A stretch of 64,000 nucleotides of DNA. Source: JAKAWQ01 sp963745975. Lineage in GTDB: Bacteria > Pseudomonadota > Alphaproteobacteria > Acetobacterales > Acetobacteraceae. The translations under genes and the position numbers were made by a program. Of this stretch, positions 42,339 through 50,263 are shown piece by piece. The notes below the pieces were generated by a model. The model saw only the letters and a list, made by a program, of their open reading frames with translations. It ran no database searches and was not told the DNA's origin. The stretch is taken from NCBI GenBank assembly GCA_963745975.1, contig CAVUZJ010000018.1, forward strand, positions 124,001 to 188,000, written 5' to 3'. The stretch's first letter is position 1, and every line of letters begins with the position of its first letter.

Positions 42339-42956
42339 ATGAGCGGCAACGACGCGCCAGGGCCGAACGCAGGCGGGCAGGCAGCGCTGCAACGCCACGC
42401 ATTCTATCGGTTTCATCTTCCGTACGCGCATCTGTCGTCGGTGTTCGGTGATGACTGGTTCGCGCTGAAGGCGGAGGCATTCGCGCGCTTCTTCGGCACG
42501 CCGGTGTTCCTGATCGGCCAGACGGTGATCGTCGCGATTTGGATCCTGGTCAACATCGTGGGAGTGTGGATTTTCGACAAATATCCCTTCATTCTGTTGA
42601 ATCTCGCCTTCAGCCTCCAGGCGGCCTATGCCGCGCCGTTGATCCTGCTGGCGCAGACGCGGCAGGCCGATCGCGACAAGTGCACGGCGATCGCCGACGC
42701 GCAGCATCGCGAGGATCTGCACAACATCAGCGAGGAGCGCCAGCGCGTCGCCGCCGAGCAGACGGCGCTCCTGGTGCGCATGCTGGAGCAGAACACGCGG
42801 CTGACGGAGACGGCCAAGGAGATGGCCGAGCGCATCGAGGGCCTCACCGTCGAGCTGCATAATCACATTCTCGAGTTCAAAGCGGGGGACGCCGTGAGGG
42901 CGAAGCGCCCCGGGCAGGGAGATCAGAAGTCGAAGCGGAATTGCCGCGGATCGTGA
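42339..42956 (+). CDS. DUF1003 domain membrane protein
   Basis: A 205-residue membrane protein of the DUF1003 family, widespread and of unknown function. Two adjacent membrane segments (GTPVFLIGQTVIVAIWILVN and FILLNLAFSLQAAYAAPLIL) are joined by the family element VGVWIFDKYPF. A cytoplasmic helical, charged C-terminus follows (QADRDKCTAIADAQHREDLH and a predicted coiled coil with TETAKEMAERIEG). The ATG at 42339 is behind GGGAAGGGCGGGG, so the longer open frame from 42225 is rejected. Its last 34 bases overlap a small gene on the other strand. The 279 bases before it hold the stem-loop and repeat described separately. Confidence 0.88.
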   Translation: MSGNDAPGPNAGGQAALQRHAFYRFHLPYAHLSSVFGDDWFALKAEAFARFFGTPVFLIGQTVIVAIWILVNIVGVWIFDKYPFILLNLAFSLQAAYAAPLILLAQTRQADRDKCTAIADAQHREDLHNISEERQRVAAEQTALLVRMLEQNTRLTETAKEMAERIEGLTVELHNHILEFKAGDAVRAKRPGQGDQKSKRNCRGS

Positions 42957-43144
42957 ATGGTGCGGCCGCGGCCACGGCCCGCAGGATCCGTGTCGGTGGG
43001 CGGCTCGGGCTCGCCGTTGCGCCGGAGTGCCTCCCGCCAGCGCGCGCGCCGCTCGGCGTAGGTTGCCTGGCGCCGCCGCATCTCCTCGAGCCAGGCGGTC
43101 GTGACGGGCACCCGCAAGGGGAGGGTGAGCTCGGGTTCGTCCAT
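42923..43144 (-). CDS. small basic protein of unknown function
   Basis: A 73-residue protein, Arg/Glu/Pro-rich, that I do not recognise. It begins MDEPELTLPLRVPVTTAWLE, continues with a charged helix (EEMRRRQATYAERRARWREA) and ends with a GRTIHDPRQFRFDF tail. The end loosely recalls tails of short mitochondrial-type assembly factors, but I would not name it. The start ATG is at 43142-43144, about 70 bases after the SDR stop on the same strand. Its 3' end overlaps the DUF1003 gene antisense by 34 bases. Coding is likely but not certain. Confidence 0.5.
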   Translation of the reverse strand: MDEPELTLPLRVPVTTAWLEEMRRRQATYAERRARWREALRRNGEPEPPTDTDPAGRGRGRTIHDPRQFRFDF

Positions 43145-43215
43145 GCCCCCTAGTCCTTGCCGCCCACCCATGTGGGGCCGGCTGAGGATTGTTCCAGGCG
43201 CTTTGGGTTTGATCG

Positions 43216-43992
43216 CTACAAGACCGAGGTGGCGCCGCCGTCGATCGCCAGGACCTGGCCGGTGATGTGGCCGCCGGCGTCGGAGGCGAAGAGCAGCGCT
43301 GCCCCCTTGAGATCGTGCGGGCCGCCGAGCTTGCCGAGCGGGGTGCGGGCGAGGAGGTCGGCGCCGAAACGCTCGAGCGTGCCGCGCGTCATCTTCGAGG
43401 GGAAGAAGCCGGGCGCGATCGCGTTGACGGTGATGCCGCGCGGCCCCCATTCCGCGGCAAGCGAACGGGTGAAGCTGATCATGCCGCCCTTGCTCGTGGC
43501 ATAGGCGATGGTGCCCGGCATGCCGGGCGGGCGCCCGCGGAAGCCCTCGATCGAAGCGATGTTGAGGATGCGGCCGGCGCCGGCGGGCAGCATCGCCGCG
43601 CGCCCGACCGCCTGGGTCAGCAGGAAGGTCCCGGTGAGGTTGAGGTCGATGACCTTGCGCCAGGCATCGAGGGGATGGGATTCGGCCGGCGCGCCCCAGG
43701 CGGCGCCGGCATTGTTGACGAGGATGTCGATGCGGCCCGCGAGGGTGAGCGCCCGGGCGGCGATGGTCTCGGCGGCGGCGGGGTCGGCGAGGTCGGCGGC
43801 GATCGGGACGGCGCTTATGTTCTGGCCCGCGAGATGCGCGACCGCGGCGGCGAGCTCCTCCTCCCGGCGCGCAACGAGGGCGAGGGTCGCTCCGAACTCG
43901 CCGAGGGCCTCGGCTATCTGCAGGCCGAGGCCGCGCGATCCGCCCGAGATCAGCGCGACGCGGCCGGAGAGGTCGAGGAGCGCGCGCAGCAT
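43216..43992 (-). CDS. SDR family NAD(P)-dependent oxidoreductase
   Basis: A 258-residue classical short-chain dehydrogenase. The cofactor motif is LISGGSRGLGLQIAEALG, followed by VNNAGAAWGAP, and the catalytic triad is Ser in NIASIEGF, Tyr and Lys in IAYATSKGG. The C-terminal TGQVLAIDGGATSVL is typical. It resembles gluconate 5-dehydrogenase and 3-oxoacyl-ACP reductase groups; the substrate is unknown. The ATG at 43990-43992 gives normal length; the long open frame upstream is antisense to phaZ. It is divergent from phaZ by about 180 bases. Confidence 0.9.
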   Translation of the reverse strand: MLRALLDLSGRVALISGGSRGLGLQIAEALGEFGATLALVARREEELAAAVAHLAGQNISAVPIAADLADPAAAETIAARALTLAGRIDILVNNAGAAWGAPAESHPLDAWRKVIDLNLTGTFLLTQAVGRAAMLPAGAGRILNIASIEGFRGRPPGMPGTIAYATSKGGMISFTRSLAAEWGPRGITVNAIAPGFFPSKMTRGTLERFGADLLARTPLGKLGGPHDLKGAALLFASDAGGHITGQVLAIDGGATSVL

Positions 43993-44175
43993 CGGGCGAT
44001 GATGGCACCGGGCGGCCCGGGCGCGAAGGCGAGCGGGCGGAATTCGCTTTCGTGTTAACCGTGTAACGCATTTGTTTTGGCAGCATTGCGCCGTGGGCTC
44101 TCCTCCGGCGGCGCGAGTCCCGCCATGATTGGCGCGAGTCGGCAGGGCAGCCTCCGGCAATTCGTTGGGGGAAGC

Positions 44176-45411
44176 ATGCTCTACCACGCATACGAGATGC
44201 AGCGGCTTGCGCTGCTGCCCGCCCGGGTCTTTGCCGGCGGCGCCCGTTCCCTTCTCGAGATGGCGCCGACGATGCTGAGCGGGATGCCGGCGAGCCGGCT
44301 CGCGGCGGCGGCCTTGGCGAGCTTCGAGCATCCGCTCCGACGGTTCGACCGCCCGGAATTCGGCCTCGAAAGCACGATCATCGGCGGCGAGCGGATCGCG
44401 GTCGAGGAGGAAATCGTCTGGCAGGGGACCTGGTGCACGTTGAGGCACTTCCGCCGCGCGGCGGAGCGGCCGGACGACGCGAAGATGCTGTTCGTTGCGC
44501 CGCTCTCGGGCCACCACGCGACTCTGCTGCGCGAGACGGTGGCGGCGTTCCTGCCCGACCACGAGGTTTTCGTCACGGAATGGACCAATGCGCGCGACGT
44601 GCCGGTGACGGAGACGGGATTCGGCCTCGACGATTATGTGAGCCACGTGATGGCGGCCCTCAGGCTGCTCGGGCCGGAGACGCACGTGCTCGCGGTCTGC
44701 CAGCCGGCCGTGCCGGTGCTCGCCGCCGTGGCGCTGATGAGCGAGGACGGCGACCCACCGCCCAGCATGACGCTGATCGGCGGGCCGATCGACACGCGCC
44801 AGGGGCCGACCGCGGTGACGCGGTTTGCCGAGACACGGCCGCTCGAGTGGTTTCGGCACAACCTGATCCACCCTGTGCCGTTCGGCCACCAGGGCTTCAT
44901 GCGCCAAGTCTATCCCGGATTCCTGCAGCTCTCCGGCTTCATGGCGATGAACCCCGGGCGCCATTTCGATGCGCACTGGCAGATGTTCGTGCACCGGCTT
45001 GCCGAGGAGCACGAGCCGCTGGCGGCGAAGCAGCGCTTCTACGAAGAATATTTCGCGGTGATGGATTTGCCGGCGGAGTTCTACCTCGAGACCATCTCCG
45101 CTGTGTTCCAAAAGCACCTGCTGCCGCGCGGGAAGCTCGACTGGCGGGAGAGGCGCGTCGATCCCGGGGCGATCGAGCGGACCGCGCTCTTCACCATCGA
45201 GGGCGAGCGCGACGACATTTCGGGCCTCGGCCAGACGCGCGCGGCCCACGCTCTCTGCCGGCGGCTCAGCGATGAGATGCGGCTGCACCGCGAGCAGCCC
45301 GGGGCGGGGCATTTTGGCCTCTTCAGCGGACGGCGCTTCCGCGAACAGGTCGCACCGGCGATCAAGCGCTTCATCCGCGCGCGGGAGCGGCGGACGGGCG
45401 CGGTCGCGTAG
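44176..45411 (+). CDS. phaZ: intracellular polyhydroxyalkanoate depolymerase
   Basis: A 411-residue alpha/beta-hydrolase that mobilises stored PHA granules in the cytoplasm. The N-terminal MLYHAYEMQRLALLPARVFA is the family hallmark. The nucleophile is Cys175 in a VLAVCQPAVPVLAAVALM lipase-like box, the usual form in this family. VPFGHQGFMRQVYPGFLQLS and LFTIEGERDDISGLGQT are typical, with the His in QPGAGHFGLFSG. The ATG at 44176 is behind GGGGGAAGC, so an upstream open frame is rejected. Together with the phasin at 56.7 kb it indicates PHA storage. Confidence 0.93.
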   Translation: MLYHAYEMQRLALLPARVFAGGARSLLEMAPTMLSGMPASRLAAAALASFEHPLRRFDRPEFGLESTIIGGERIAVEEEIVWQGTWCTLRHFRRAAERPDDAKMLFVAPLSGHHATLLRETVAAFLPDHEVFVTEWTNARDVPVTETGFGLDDYVSHVMAALRLLGPETHVLAVCQPAVPVLAAVALMSEDGDPPPSMTLIGGPIDTRQGPTAVTRFAETRPLEWFRHNLIHPVPFGHQGFMRQVYPGFLQLSGFMAMNPGRHFDAHWQMFVHRLAEEHEPLAAKQRFYEEYFAVMDLPAEFYLETISAVFQKHLLPRGKLDWRERRVDPGAIERTALFTIEGERDDISGLGQTRAAHALCRRLSDEMRLHREQPGAGHFGLFSGRRFREQVAPAIKRFIRARERRTGAVA

Positions 45412-45424
45412 CCCGAGGTGCGCT

Positions 45425-46753
45425 TCAACCGACGAATCGGAGCGTTGCGAAGCGGCGGCGGAAGGAAGTGACGTCGCGCGCGACGTCGCCGGCGCCCGCC
45501 GGGTTTTCGAGCGCACGCGCGATGTAGCTCGCGAGTTCCGGCATCTCCGCCGGCCCCATGCCCCAGCGGACGATCTCCGGCGTGCCGAGGCGGAGGCCGT
45601 TCACGTCGCTGGCGACGGGCGGGATGGGCAGGCCGATCCCGCAGGCGAGGATGTTGGCCCGGCGGAGGATCTTCGCGGCTTGCTGGCCGCCGCCCCAGCG
45701 TGTCGCCTCCAGGGCGAACTGGTGCGAGCTTGTCATTCCCTGCGCGGCGGCGAAGACCGGGAGGCCCTGGGCGGCGAGCGAGGTGGCGAGCGCGTGCGCG
45801 GTCTCGGCCATAGCGGCGGCGTACGCGGCGCCGTGGCGTTTCCAGTCGAGCAGCGTGATCGCGAGCGAGGCGGATTTCGAGACGTCGAAATTGGCGGTGA
45901 GGCCGGGATAGGCGATCGCATCGATGCGCCGGGCGAGCTCGGGTTCGTTGGTGAGGATCAGACCCGAGGGCGGGCCGCCCAAAGACTTGTAGGTGCTCAT
46001 CGTCATGATGTGCGCCCCTTCCTCGAGCGGACGCTGCCAGGCGCGGCCGGCGATCATTCCGGAGAGATGCGCGGCATCGAAGAGAACGAAAGCGCCGACT
46101 TCGTCGGCGATGGCGCGGATATCACGGATCGGGTGGGGAAAGAGGTTGAGGCTGCCGCCGACCGTGATGAGCTTCGGCTTCGCGCGCAAGGCCACGGCGC
46201 GCAAGGCGGCGACATCCACCGTGTAGCGGGCGGGATCGATCGGCGCGGGGACGGTGACGAGGCCGTAGCATCCGGCGGCGCCGGCGCGATGGTGCGTCAC
46301 ATGGCCGCCGATCTCCGGTGGTGGCGCGATGATCGTGTCGCCGGGCTTCGCGGTAGCCATGAAGACGGTGAGGTTGGCGATGGCGCCGGACGGCATGCGG
46401 ATCTCGGCGAACCGCGCACCGAAGGTCTCGGCGGCGAGCTCGGCCGCGATCACCTCGATCTTCTCGATCGCCTCGAGCCCCATCTCGTATTTATCGCCAG
46501 GATAGCCGAGCGAGGCCCGGGTGCCGAGGCCTTGGGCGAGTACTGCCTCGGCCTCGGGGTTCATCACGTTCGTTGCCGGGTTAAGATTGATGCAGTGGTA
46601 CTCGTGGATGGCGCGGCTCTCGGCGATCAGCGCCGTGATCTCCGCTTCTATCGCGTTGGCGTCCGAGCCGGCGACGCGCGCGGCGATCGCGCGGACGAGT
46701 CCCTCGGATGCCGGCGGGACCCAGTCACGTTCGCCGAGCATAGCGGCGCGCAC
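45425..46753 (-). CDS. serine hydroxymethyltransferase-like PLP-dependent protein
   Basis: A 442-residue fold-type I PLP enzyme related to serine hydroxymethyltransferase but clearly divergent. HEYHCINLNPATNVMNPEAE and SLGYPGDKYEMGLEAIEKIE correspond to the N-terminal SHMT regions, and VLFDAAHLSGMIAGRAWQRP keeps the cofactor-binding Asp-Ala-His. The lysine region reads MTMSTYKSLGGPPSGLILT, unlike the TTHKTLRGPRGG of true GlyA. It may therefore act on another amino acid, such as alpha-methylserine, or as an aldolase or lyase. The ATG at 46753 follows ndk by three bases; the ATG at 46741 is an alternative start. Confidence 0.78.
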   Translation of the reverse strand: MRAAMLGERDWVPPASEGLVRAIAARVAGSDANAIEAEITALIAESRAIHEYHCINLNPATNVMNPEAEAVLAQGLGTRASLGYPGDKYEMGLEAIEKIEVIAAELAAETFGARFAEIRMPSGAIANLTVFMATAKPGDTIIAPPPEIGGHVTHHRAGAAGCYGLVTVPAPIDPARYTVDVAALRAVALRAKPKLITVGGSLNLFPHPIRDIRAIADEVGAFVLFDAAHLSGMIAGRAWQRPLEEGAHIMTMSTYKSLGGPPSGLILTNEPELARRIDAIAYPGLTANFDVSKSASLAITLLDWKRHGAAYAAAMAETAHALATSLAAQGLPVFAAAQGMTSSHQFALEATRWGGGQQAAKILRRANILACGIGLPIPPVASDVNGLRLGTPEIVRWGMGPAEMPELASYIARALENPAGAGDVARDVTSFRRRFATLRFVG

Positions 46754-46756
46754 GAA

Positions 46757-47179
46757 TCAGCCGGTGATTTCGGCCGGGGTAAAGAAGAAGGAGATTTCGG
46801 CGGAAGCGGTCTCGGGGGAATCCGAGCCGTGCACGGAGTTCGCCTCGATGCTCTCGCCGAAGCGTGCGCGGATGGTCCCCGGGGCCGCCTTCGCGGGATC
46901 GGTTGCGCCCATCACGGCGCGGTTACGCGCCACCGCGTCCTCGCCCTCGAGCACCTGCACCACGACCGGACCCGAGATCATGAAGGAGACAAGGTCGGCG
47001 AAGAACGGCCGCGCCTTGTGCACCGCGTAGAATTCTTCGGCCTGAGCACGGGTGAGGTGCAGGCGCTTCTGCCCGATGATGCGCAACCCTGCCTCCTCGA
47101 TCGCGGCGTTGATCGCGCCGGTGAGGTTGCGCCGCGTGGCGTCGGGCTTGATGATCGAAAGAGTACGGCTCGCAGGCAT
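46757..47179 (-). CDS. ndk: nucleoside diphosphate kinase
   Basis: A 140-residue enzyme that transfers phosphate between nucleoside tri- and diphosphates. It begins MPASRTLSIIKPDATRRNLT, contains the ARPFFADLVSFMISGPVVVQ core, and the catalytic His is in ANSVHGSDSPETA. Length and motifs are complete. It heads a pair with the SHMT-like gene, three bases apart, and follows holC with a 115-base gap that contains a stem-loop. Confidence 0.97.
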   Translation of the reverse strand: MPASRTLSIIKPDATRRNLTGAINAAIEEAGLRIIGQKRLHLTRAQAEEFYAVHKARPFFADLVSFMISGPVVVQVLEGEDAVARNRAVMGATDPAKAAPGTIRARFGESIEANSVHGSDSPETASAEISFFFTPAEITG

Positions 47180-47246
47180 GTTCGGTTCCGTTGAGAGGTC
47201 CGGGGATTGTCTCGGATTGCGGGGGTCGGCGCGCGCGTTTAGACGG

Positions 47247-47276
47247 GTTCCCCGGGAGGGGCAACCCCCAGGGAAC
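47247..47276 (-). terminator. nested stem-loop between holC and ndk
   Basis: GTTCCC (47247-47252) and GGGAAC (47271-47276) enclose GGGG/CCCC (47258-47261 with 47265-47268) around a CAA loop. It lies 19 bases after the holC stop on the minus strand and could terminate that transcript. There is no U tract. Confidence 0.4.
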
Positions 47277-47294
47277 GCGAGAGGCGGGGCCGAA

Positions 47295-47753
47295 TCAGGC
47301 CTTGCGTTCCCACCCAAGTGCACCCTGCTGCCAGTAGGTGAGGGTGTGGCGGGCTTCCTTGGCGGCGGCCCATCGTTCGCGTGCGGCGGTGACAGCGGAC
47401 GCGTCGGCACCGTCGAAAAGGTCGAAAACGCGGGTAAAGCGGACGAAGTTGGGGCAAGAGGCGCCGTCAATGAGGAAGAGAAAATGGGCGCCATTCGGGG
47501 GATCCGCGGAGTCGCGCATCGCGCTCGTGATCCATATTGGCTGCAGCTCGGCCTCACCCATGCGCGCGGTGCCGTGCGGCAGCCAGACCGGATCCGGGCA
47601 GAGCCAGAGTGCGGCATCGATCGCCTCGACGCGCTCGGGTCCGCCGCAGAGCACGAGCGCGCGCTCGCCGGCCGCGAGCGTGCGGCCGAGGAGCTTGGGA
47701 AGCGCCCGATCGGGGCCGGTGCGCATAAGGTGATAGAAGCCGATCTCGCTCAT
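47295..47753 (-). CDS. holC: DNA polymerase III subunit chi
   Basis: A 152-residue clamp-loader accessory subunit that links DNA polymerase III to single-strand binding protein. It begins MSEIGFYHLMRTGPDRALPK, contains LLGRTLAAGERALVLCGG, the characteristic ALWLCPDPVWLPHGTA, and ends with a basic ARHTLTYWQQGALGWERKA helix. Length fits the family. It follows bioY by 28 bases on the same strand, so it may be the distal gene of the etf-hbd-bioY run. Confidence 0.9.
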   Translation of the reverse strand: MSEIGFYHLMRTGPDRALPKLLGRTLAAGERALVLCGGPERVEAIDAALWLCPDPVWLPHGTARMGEAELQPIWITSAMRDSADPPNGAHFLFLIDGASCPNFVRFTRVFDLFDGADASAVTAARERWAAAKEARHTLTYWQQGALGWERKA

Positions 47754-47781
47754 CGCCGGCCGGGGCGAGCGGAGTGCACCG

Positions 47782-48381
47782 CTACGGGCGAGGCAGGGGG
47801 GCCCGGCGGAAGGCGGCGACCAGTGCGGCGGCCAAGGCAGCCTTGGTCAGATCGGCGGGGACGAAGGGGAGCAGGCCCAGCTGCACGCTCCGTTGCCAGC
47901 CGATGAGGTGAGCGAGCCAGGAGACCCCGCAAAGATAGATGACGGCGACACCGCCGAGCATCGCCCCGAAGAGAAGCAGCGGGTGGGCGCGGAGGCCGCG
48001 ATCGGCGAGGTGGCCGACGAGGAGGGCCGCCAGGAGGAACCCCACGAGGTAGCCCGCGGTTGGCCCGAGGAAATAGGCGGGGCCGGCGACGGGGCCGGCG
48101 AAGACCGGCAGGCCGGCGGCGCCTTCGGCGAGCCACAGCAGAACGGCGCCGCCGCCGAGGGCGGCGCCGAAGAGGCCGGCAAGGCCCACGACGGCGAGGG
48201 TCTCGAGCGTCATCGGCACCGGCCAGAACGGCACCTCCGTCTTGGCGGAGAGGGCGAGCGCGGCACTCGCGAGCAGGATTCCAACCGGGAGCGCCCAGCG
48301 GGACGCCAAGAAACCCGCCATGGGCCGTCGGACGCCGAGAAGAAGGAAGGCGCCTGGCGGCATCGGATCGGGCGTCGGCAT
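47782..48381 (-). CDS. bioY: BioY family biotin transporter (S component)
   Basis: A 199-residue membrane protein with about six helices, the substrate-specific S component of an ECF-type biotin importer. The family signature is FWPVPMTLETLAVVGLAGLF. AGLPVFAGPVAGPAYFLGPT and AGYLVGFLLAALLVG follow, and the conserved C-terminal LLPFVPADLTKAALAAAL is present. BioMN ATPase and T components are not adjacent, and many proteobacterial BioY proteins function without them. It starts five bases after the hydroxybutyryl-CoA dehydrogenase stop; no riboswitch or repressor site is evident. Confidence 0.92.
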   Translation of the reverse strand: MPTPDPMPPGAFLLLGVRRPMAGFLASRWALPVGILLASAALALSAKTEVPFWPVPMTLETLAVVGLAGLFGAALGGGAVLLWLAEGAAGLPVFAGPVAGPAYFLGPTAGYLVGFLLAALLVGHLADRGLRAHPLLLFGAMLGGVAVIYLCGVSWLAHLIGWQRSVQLGLLPFVPADLTKAALAAALVAAFRRAPLPRP

Positions 48382-48386
48382 GTTCC

Positions 48387-49316
48387 TTACCGCGTCGGAC
48401 GGGGCGGGGTCTGGGAATAATCGTAGAAGCCACGGCCGGTTTTTCGACCAAGCCAACCGGCTTCGACGTATTTCACGAGCAGCGGACAGGGGCGGTACTT
48501 CGTGTCCGCGAGACCCTCGTGGAGCACCTGCATGACCGAGAGGCAGGTATCGAGGCCGACCAGGTCGGCGAGCTCGAGCGGGCCCATCGGGTGATTGGCG
48601 CCGAGCCGCATCGCGGTGTCGATCGCGGCGACCGAGCCCACCCCTTCGTAGATCGCGTAGACCGCCTCGTTGATCATCGGCACCAGGATGCGGTTGACGA
48701 TGAAGGCAGGATAATCCTCGGCGACCGCCGTCGTCTTGCCGAGCCGCAAGGCCAGCGCCTGGATCGCCTGGAAGGTCGGCTCGTCGGTCGCGATGCCGCG
48801 GATCAGCTCGACGAGCTTCATCACAGGCACCGGATTCATGAAGTGCATGCCGATGAACTTCCCCGGCCGGTCGGTCGAGGCGGCGAGCCGCGTGATCGAG
48901 ATCGAGGAGGTGTTCGAGGCGATCAGGCAGTCGGGCTTGAGGTGCGGCGTCAGGCTCTTGAAAATGGCGCGCTTGATTTCCTCCTTCTCGGTCGCCGCCT
49001 CGATGACGAGGTCGCAATCGGCGAACGCCGCATAATCCGTCGCCGTCCGGATGCGCGCGAGCGCCGCCTCCTTCTCCTCCGCGGTGATGATCTTGCGCGC
49101 GACCTGGCGGTCCATGTTGTGGGCGATCGTCGCCATCGCCTTCTCGAGCGCCTTGGGATCGACGTCGAGCATCGTCACCCCGAACCCGGCGAGGGCGGCG
49201 ACATGGGCGATACCGTTGCCCATCTGGCCGGCGCCAATCACCCCCACCGAAGCGATCGAAGGCGCCTCGAGCCCCATATCGGTGGCGGCCGCGGCGGGCT
49301 CGCGTTCGAGGTTCAT
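48387..49316 (-). CDS. hbd: 3-hydroxybutyryl-CoA dehydrogenase
   Basis: A 309-residue NAD-dependent dehydrogenase interconverting acetoacetyl-CoA and 3-hydroxybutyryl-CoA. The Rossmann motif is ASVGVIGAGQMGNGIAHVAA, the catalytic His and partner are in GMHFMNPVPVMKLVELI, and ASNTSSISITRLAA is family-typical. The C-terminal domain holds NHPMGPLELADLVGLDT and GRKTGRGFYDY. The ATG overlaps the etfA stop by ATGA, so acyl-CoA oxidation is tied to its electron acceptor. It begins with a short Ala/Glu-rich extension; an internal ATG 13 codons in is possible. Confidence 0.93.
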   Translation of the reverse strand: MNLEREPAAAATDMGLEAPSIASVGVIGAGQMGNGIAHVAALAGFGVTMLDVDPKALEKAMATIAHNMDRQVARKIITAEEKEAALARIRTATDYAAFADCDLVIEAATEKEEIKRAIFKSLTPHLKPDCLIASNTSSISITRLAASTDRPGKFIGMHFMNPVPVMKLVELIRGIATDEPTFQAIQALALRLGKTTAVAEDYPAFIVNRILVPMINEAVYAIYEGVGSVAAIDTAMRLGANHPMGPLELADLVGLDTCLSVMQVLHEGLADTKYRPCPLLVKYVEAGWLGRKTGRGFYDYSQTPPRPTR

Positions 49317-50263
49317 GGGTTCTTCTCCAACTCGAGAGCGAGTTCGGGCAAGGCGGTAAAGAGGTCGGCGACCAGCCCGTAATCGGCGATCTGGAAGATC
49401 GGCGCTTCGCCGTCCTTGTTGATGGCAACAATCACCTTGCTGTCCTTCATGCCGGCGAGATGCTGGATGGCACCGGAAATGCCCACGGCGATGTAGAGAT
49501 CCGGCGCCACCACCTTCCCGGTCTGGCCGACCTGGAAATCGTTCGGCACAAAGCCCGCATCGACGGCGGCGCGCGACGCACCGATAGCCGCGCCGAGGCG
49601 ATCGGCGATCGGATCGAGCAGCTTGAAATTGTCCCCGCTCTGCATGCCCCGCCCGCCCGAGATCACGACGCGCGCGGCGGTGAGCTCCGGCCGCTCGTTC
49701 TTCGAGAGATCGGCCGAGACGTAGCGCGAGGCGCCATGGGAAGCGGCATCGGAGGCGGGCACGGAGACCGGCTCGATCGGCGCCGCGCCGCCCTCCGCCG
49801 GAACCGGATCGAAGCTCGCTGCGCGTACCGTGATCACTTTCTTCGTATCGCTCGAGCGCACCGTGGCGAGCGCGTTGCCGGCGTAGATCGGGCGGATGAA
49901 CGTGTCCGCGTCGATCACGCCCGCGATGTCGCTGATCGGCTGCACGTCGAGCAACGCGGCGGCGCGCGGCATCACGTTCTTTCCCACCGCGGTCGAGGCG
50001 GCAAGGAGGTGCGTGTAGGACGGGGCCAAGGCGACCAGCAGCGCCGCCATTGGCTCCGCCAGCGCATGGGCGAGCGAGGGGTCATCCGCCACCAGCACTT
50101 TCGCGACACCGGGCAGCTTCGCCGCCGCGGCGGCAGCCGCCTCGAGCCCGGAGCCGGCAACCAGCCCATGCACCTCCCCGAGCTTCGCGGCCGCCGCGAC
50201 CGCGCTCCGCGAGGGCTGCTTGATCGCTCCACCCTCGTGCTCCAGCAGGACCAGCACAGCCAT
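49313..50263 (-). CDS. etfA: electron transfer flavoprotein subunit alpha
   Basis: The 316-residue alpha subunit, which binds FAD and passes electrons from acyl-CoA and other dehydrogenases to ETF-ubiquinone oxidoreductase. The N-terminus MAVLVLLEHEGGAIKQPSRS and the C-terminal FAD domain VVISGGRGMQSGDNF, with AAIGASRAAVDAGFVPNDFQ and GQTGKVVAPDLYIAVGISGA, are diagnostic. The ATG overlaps the etfB stop by one base (TGATG), and the stop overlaps the hbd start. Confidence 0.97.
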   Translation of the reverse strand: MAVLVLLEHEGGAIKQPSRSAVAAAAKLGEVHGLVAGSGLEAAAAAAAKLPGVAKVLVADDPSLAHALAEPMAALLVALAPSYTHLLAASTAVGKNVMPRAAALLDVQPISDIAGVIDADTFIRPIYAGNALATVRSSDTKKVITVRAASFDPVPAEGGAAPIEPVSVPASDAASHGASRYVSADLSKNERPELTAARVVISGGRGMQSGDNFKLLDPIADRLGAAIGASRAAVDAGFVPNDFQVGQTGKVVAPDLYIAVGISGAIQHLAGMKDSKVIVAINKDGEAPIFQIADYGLVADLFTALPELALELEKNP

